From positions 12,369 to 27,586 of the forward strand of contig JAQUZU010000009.1 in assembly GCA_028691175.1 (NCBI GenBank): 15,218 nt of DNA, given 5' to 3'. Shown in pieces: positions 15,001-15,218 of the stretch. Made by a program: the position numbers and the translations under genes. The notes beneath the pieces were generated by a model. The model worked only from the letters and a program-made list of their open reading frames with translations. It had not been told where the DNA came from and searched no databases. How positions within the stretch are numbered: position 1 is the first letter of the stretch; every line of letters begins with the position of its first letter. Source of the DNA: Candidatus Kapaibacterium sp. GTDB taxonomy: Bacteria; Bacteroidota; Ignavibacteria; Kapaibacteriales; UBA2268.

Positions 15001-15218
15001 ATGGCGATCTGCTTTTGACCGGTTGCAATTTCGGGGCGTATCGCCTTCTGACTGAAAACACTCTCGATAATAGTGGCACTGATGCCAATATTACGATTCA
15101 TAATTCGAGCGATTACCCTGCTGTTATTACAACGATTGCGTTTGCAAATCCGACTGAGGCACAGAATGCTCGTTTTGAATTTGTTCAACTTCCGGATTTG
15201 CCATACACAATTGCCGGT
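12039..15218 (+). CDS. Large secreted multidomain protein with von Willebrand A domain (3' end outside the window)
   Basis: The frame is open for 1060 codons from the ATG at 12039 to the right edge; I checked it codon by codon. A signal peptide is clear (MKKTNTISHFLIAVLLFVLQ, cleavage after ~VLWAQ). Residues ~91-270 are a VWA domain with a complete metal-binding MIDAS: Asp97-x-Ser99-x-Ser101 (VIDQSNS), Thr174 (GGTNY) and Asp208 (LTDGD). Next come an ASH-like beta module (~315-430), a segment starting NIVSPNGGEFF (~438-520), an SBBP-like beta-propeller stretch with repeated VFVAQFTSDGQLVWIKTI-type strands (~525-690), and further ASH-like modules from ~780 (LQFTQTEVNMGDCLIG, FRFMPKQKGT, IQFAPTEERTY). 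Such proteins act at or outside the cell surface in binding or adhesion. A C-terminal sorting domain may lie beyond the edge. It follows the LD-carboxypeptidase by 19 bases. Confidence 0.9.
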   Translation, partial: MKKTNTISHFLIAVLLFVLQTAVLWAQSFSVSEIDVSNFPQISSYFVTLDANGESVESFSPNDFIVTENNKDLSPTVSIECDDILTDPPLNICLVIDQSNSMNALSDPSNPSSEKYLQWVKEGASSFINALNFSNGTQVEIIGFALGMRILRTFTSDKNALLSTINGMVFAGGTNYNSPLLDTPNGAIAQLRYNTPPDVRRVIVFLTDGDPDEQFETKVLEIIDGANAANIQIYAITMNIDVKYDLQTIASNTGGKAFPVKTKAELNSVYAQIASDIKSKKICKLNWTANYGCGVDDYNRQVAITYKGFESPRVVNTQYTAPSGSIASTTVSPSIQFFDDPEVGVNVDKLITISPQNSDITIQSSQITPSKYFSVVDWDANSDATVNFPITIKKGNSQTIKVRFTQQDAKSYRKADLVLHSEPCDLYIDLVGGLSQVNIVSPNGGEFFSTCDTVEIKWGGVDAYTPVNLYYHTANLGWNLIAKDVSGLSYRWKPPYPSNSYMIKATVYSAAETVWLKSFGSTANEELKGLILHPSGNYLYVCGQYSGEMQIEDQNISAGKNKDVFVAQFTSDGQLVWIKTITGKYDETVNSMCMDSEGNVFITGKAYQSSSFENYSPQTASSSLPYMYVAKYNPDGVRVGLFTLAATNAYTSFEAEGLYVQNLESTRQIRVQGNYRNELKANSINLSKTGTRFSVTLSAEELILNSSTNSWLTGNVPTPLTAYDSDGNQFIGTNFTNSITKGHLSRKSNGGDDIAIYKVGTAKSTEDECDATFAVANIELQFTQTEVNMGDCLIGDVVNQTVSGLITNVGEIPAYITRQTLENNDEFQIVTDLTQGGILPGESQVVAFRFMPKQKGTISTTMSIDIECGNTISLTLLGNGVCTFSALDTLNFTNTAINKTSDQTFSAVFHNPNPVDIQIYPEIIGADAQYFHLLEPTGSYLAPANSDIDFKIQFAPTEERTYTAQMIYNAPSECSSSDTTQLVADGVNGDLLLTGCNFGAYRLLTENTLDNSGTDANITIHNSSDYPAVITTIAFANPTEAQNARFEFVQLPDLPYTIAG

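Overview
The window is a chromosomal segment from a bacterium, most likely of the Fibrobacterota-Chlorobiota-Bacteroidota (FCB) group. A Kapabacteria/Ignavibacteria-like lineage is my best guess. The reasons are a DUF3417-type glycogen phosphorylase, a DUF6580 membrane protein, a secreted von Willebrand A protein built from ASH-like and SBBP-like modules, and a TTTG/TAnnTTTG promoter-like site. No rRNA or tRNA gene and no phage or transposase gene is visible.

Layout. Positions 1-555 are the C-terminal end of ftsK. Then come fmt (1018-1941), a glycogen/alpha-glucan phosphorylase glgP (2029-4770), folE (5272-5922), rnhB (6441-7067) and pyrC (7089-8372), all on the + strand. They are followed by a 60-residue hypothetical protein (8445-8627) and a DUF6580 membrane protein (8715-9251). 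A response regulator with a degenerate HD-GYP-like output domain lies on the - strand (9583-10737). Divergent from it is a pair made of a Tat-signal-bearing LD-carboxypeptidase (10964-12019) and a large secreted VWA protein (12039 to the right edge, truncated by the window). The genes from ftsK to pyrC are housekeeping genes with no common pathway. The last two look like a cell-envelope unit.

The unusual part of the window is a set of short, modular, non-autonomous repeats that fill the gaps between 556 and 9577 and stop there. Element A has a core built around CCGTATACAAACAC followed by three to six copies of the 9-mer GTGGTACAA. Element B is a 70-bp unit with inverted ends that also carry a 9-bp period (GTGACAGCC). 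A palindrome, ATTGCGGG-TCAAG-CCCGCAAT, occurs six times. A 64-bp block is identical at 934-997 and 5131-5194, and there is a cluster of ACAAGGG-type hairpins.

The most interesting observation is that B and two tandem A units also lie, in frame, inside glgP. There they encode about 66 residues (754-819), including two 21-residue repeats each with a C-x6-C pair, at the join between the phosphorylase core and its C-terminal beta domain. The domain continues normally afterwards. This resembles the Rickettsia palindromic elements that insert into coding genes, but the sequences are different. Other points of note are a candidate dif site at 8632-8659, identical strong Shine-Dalgarno/TTG start signals on fmt and rnhB, and loss of the metal-binding HD residues in the response regulator.
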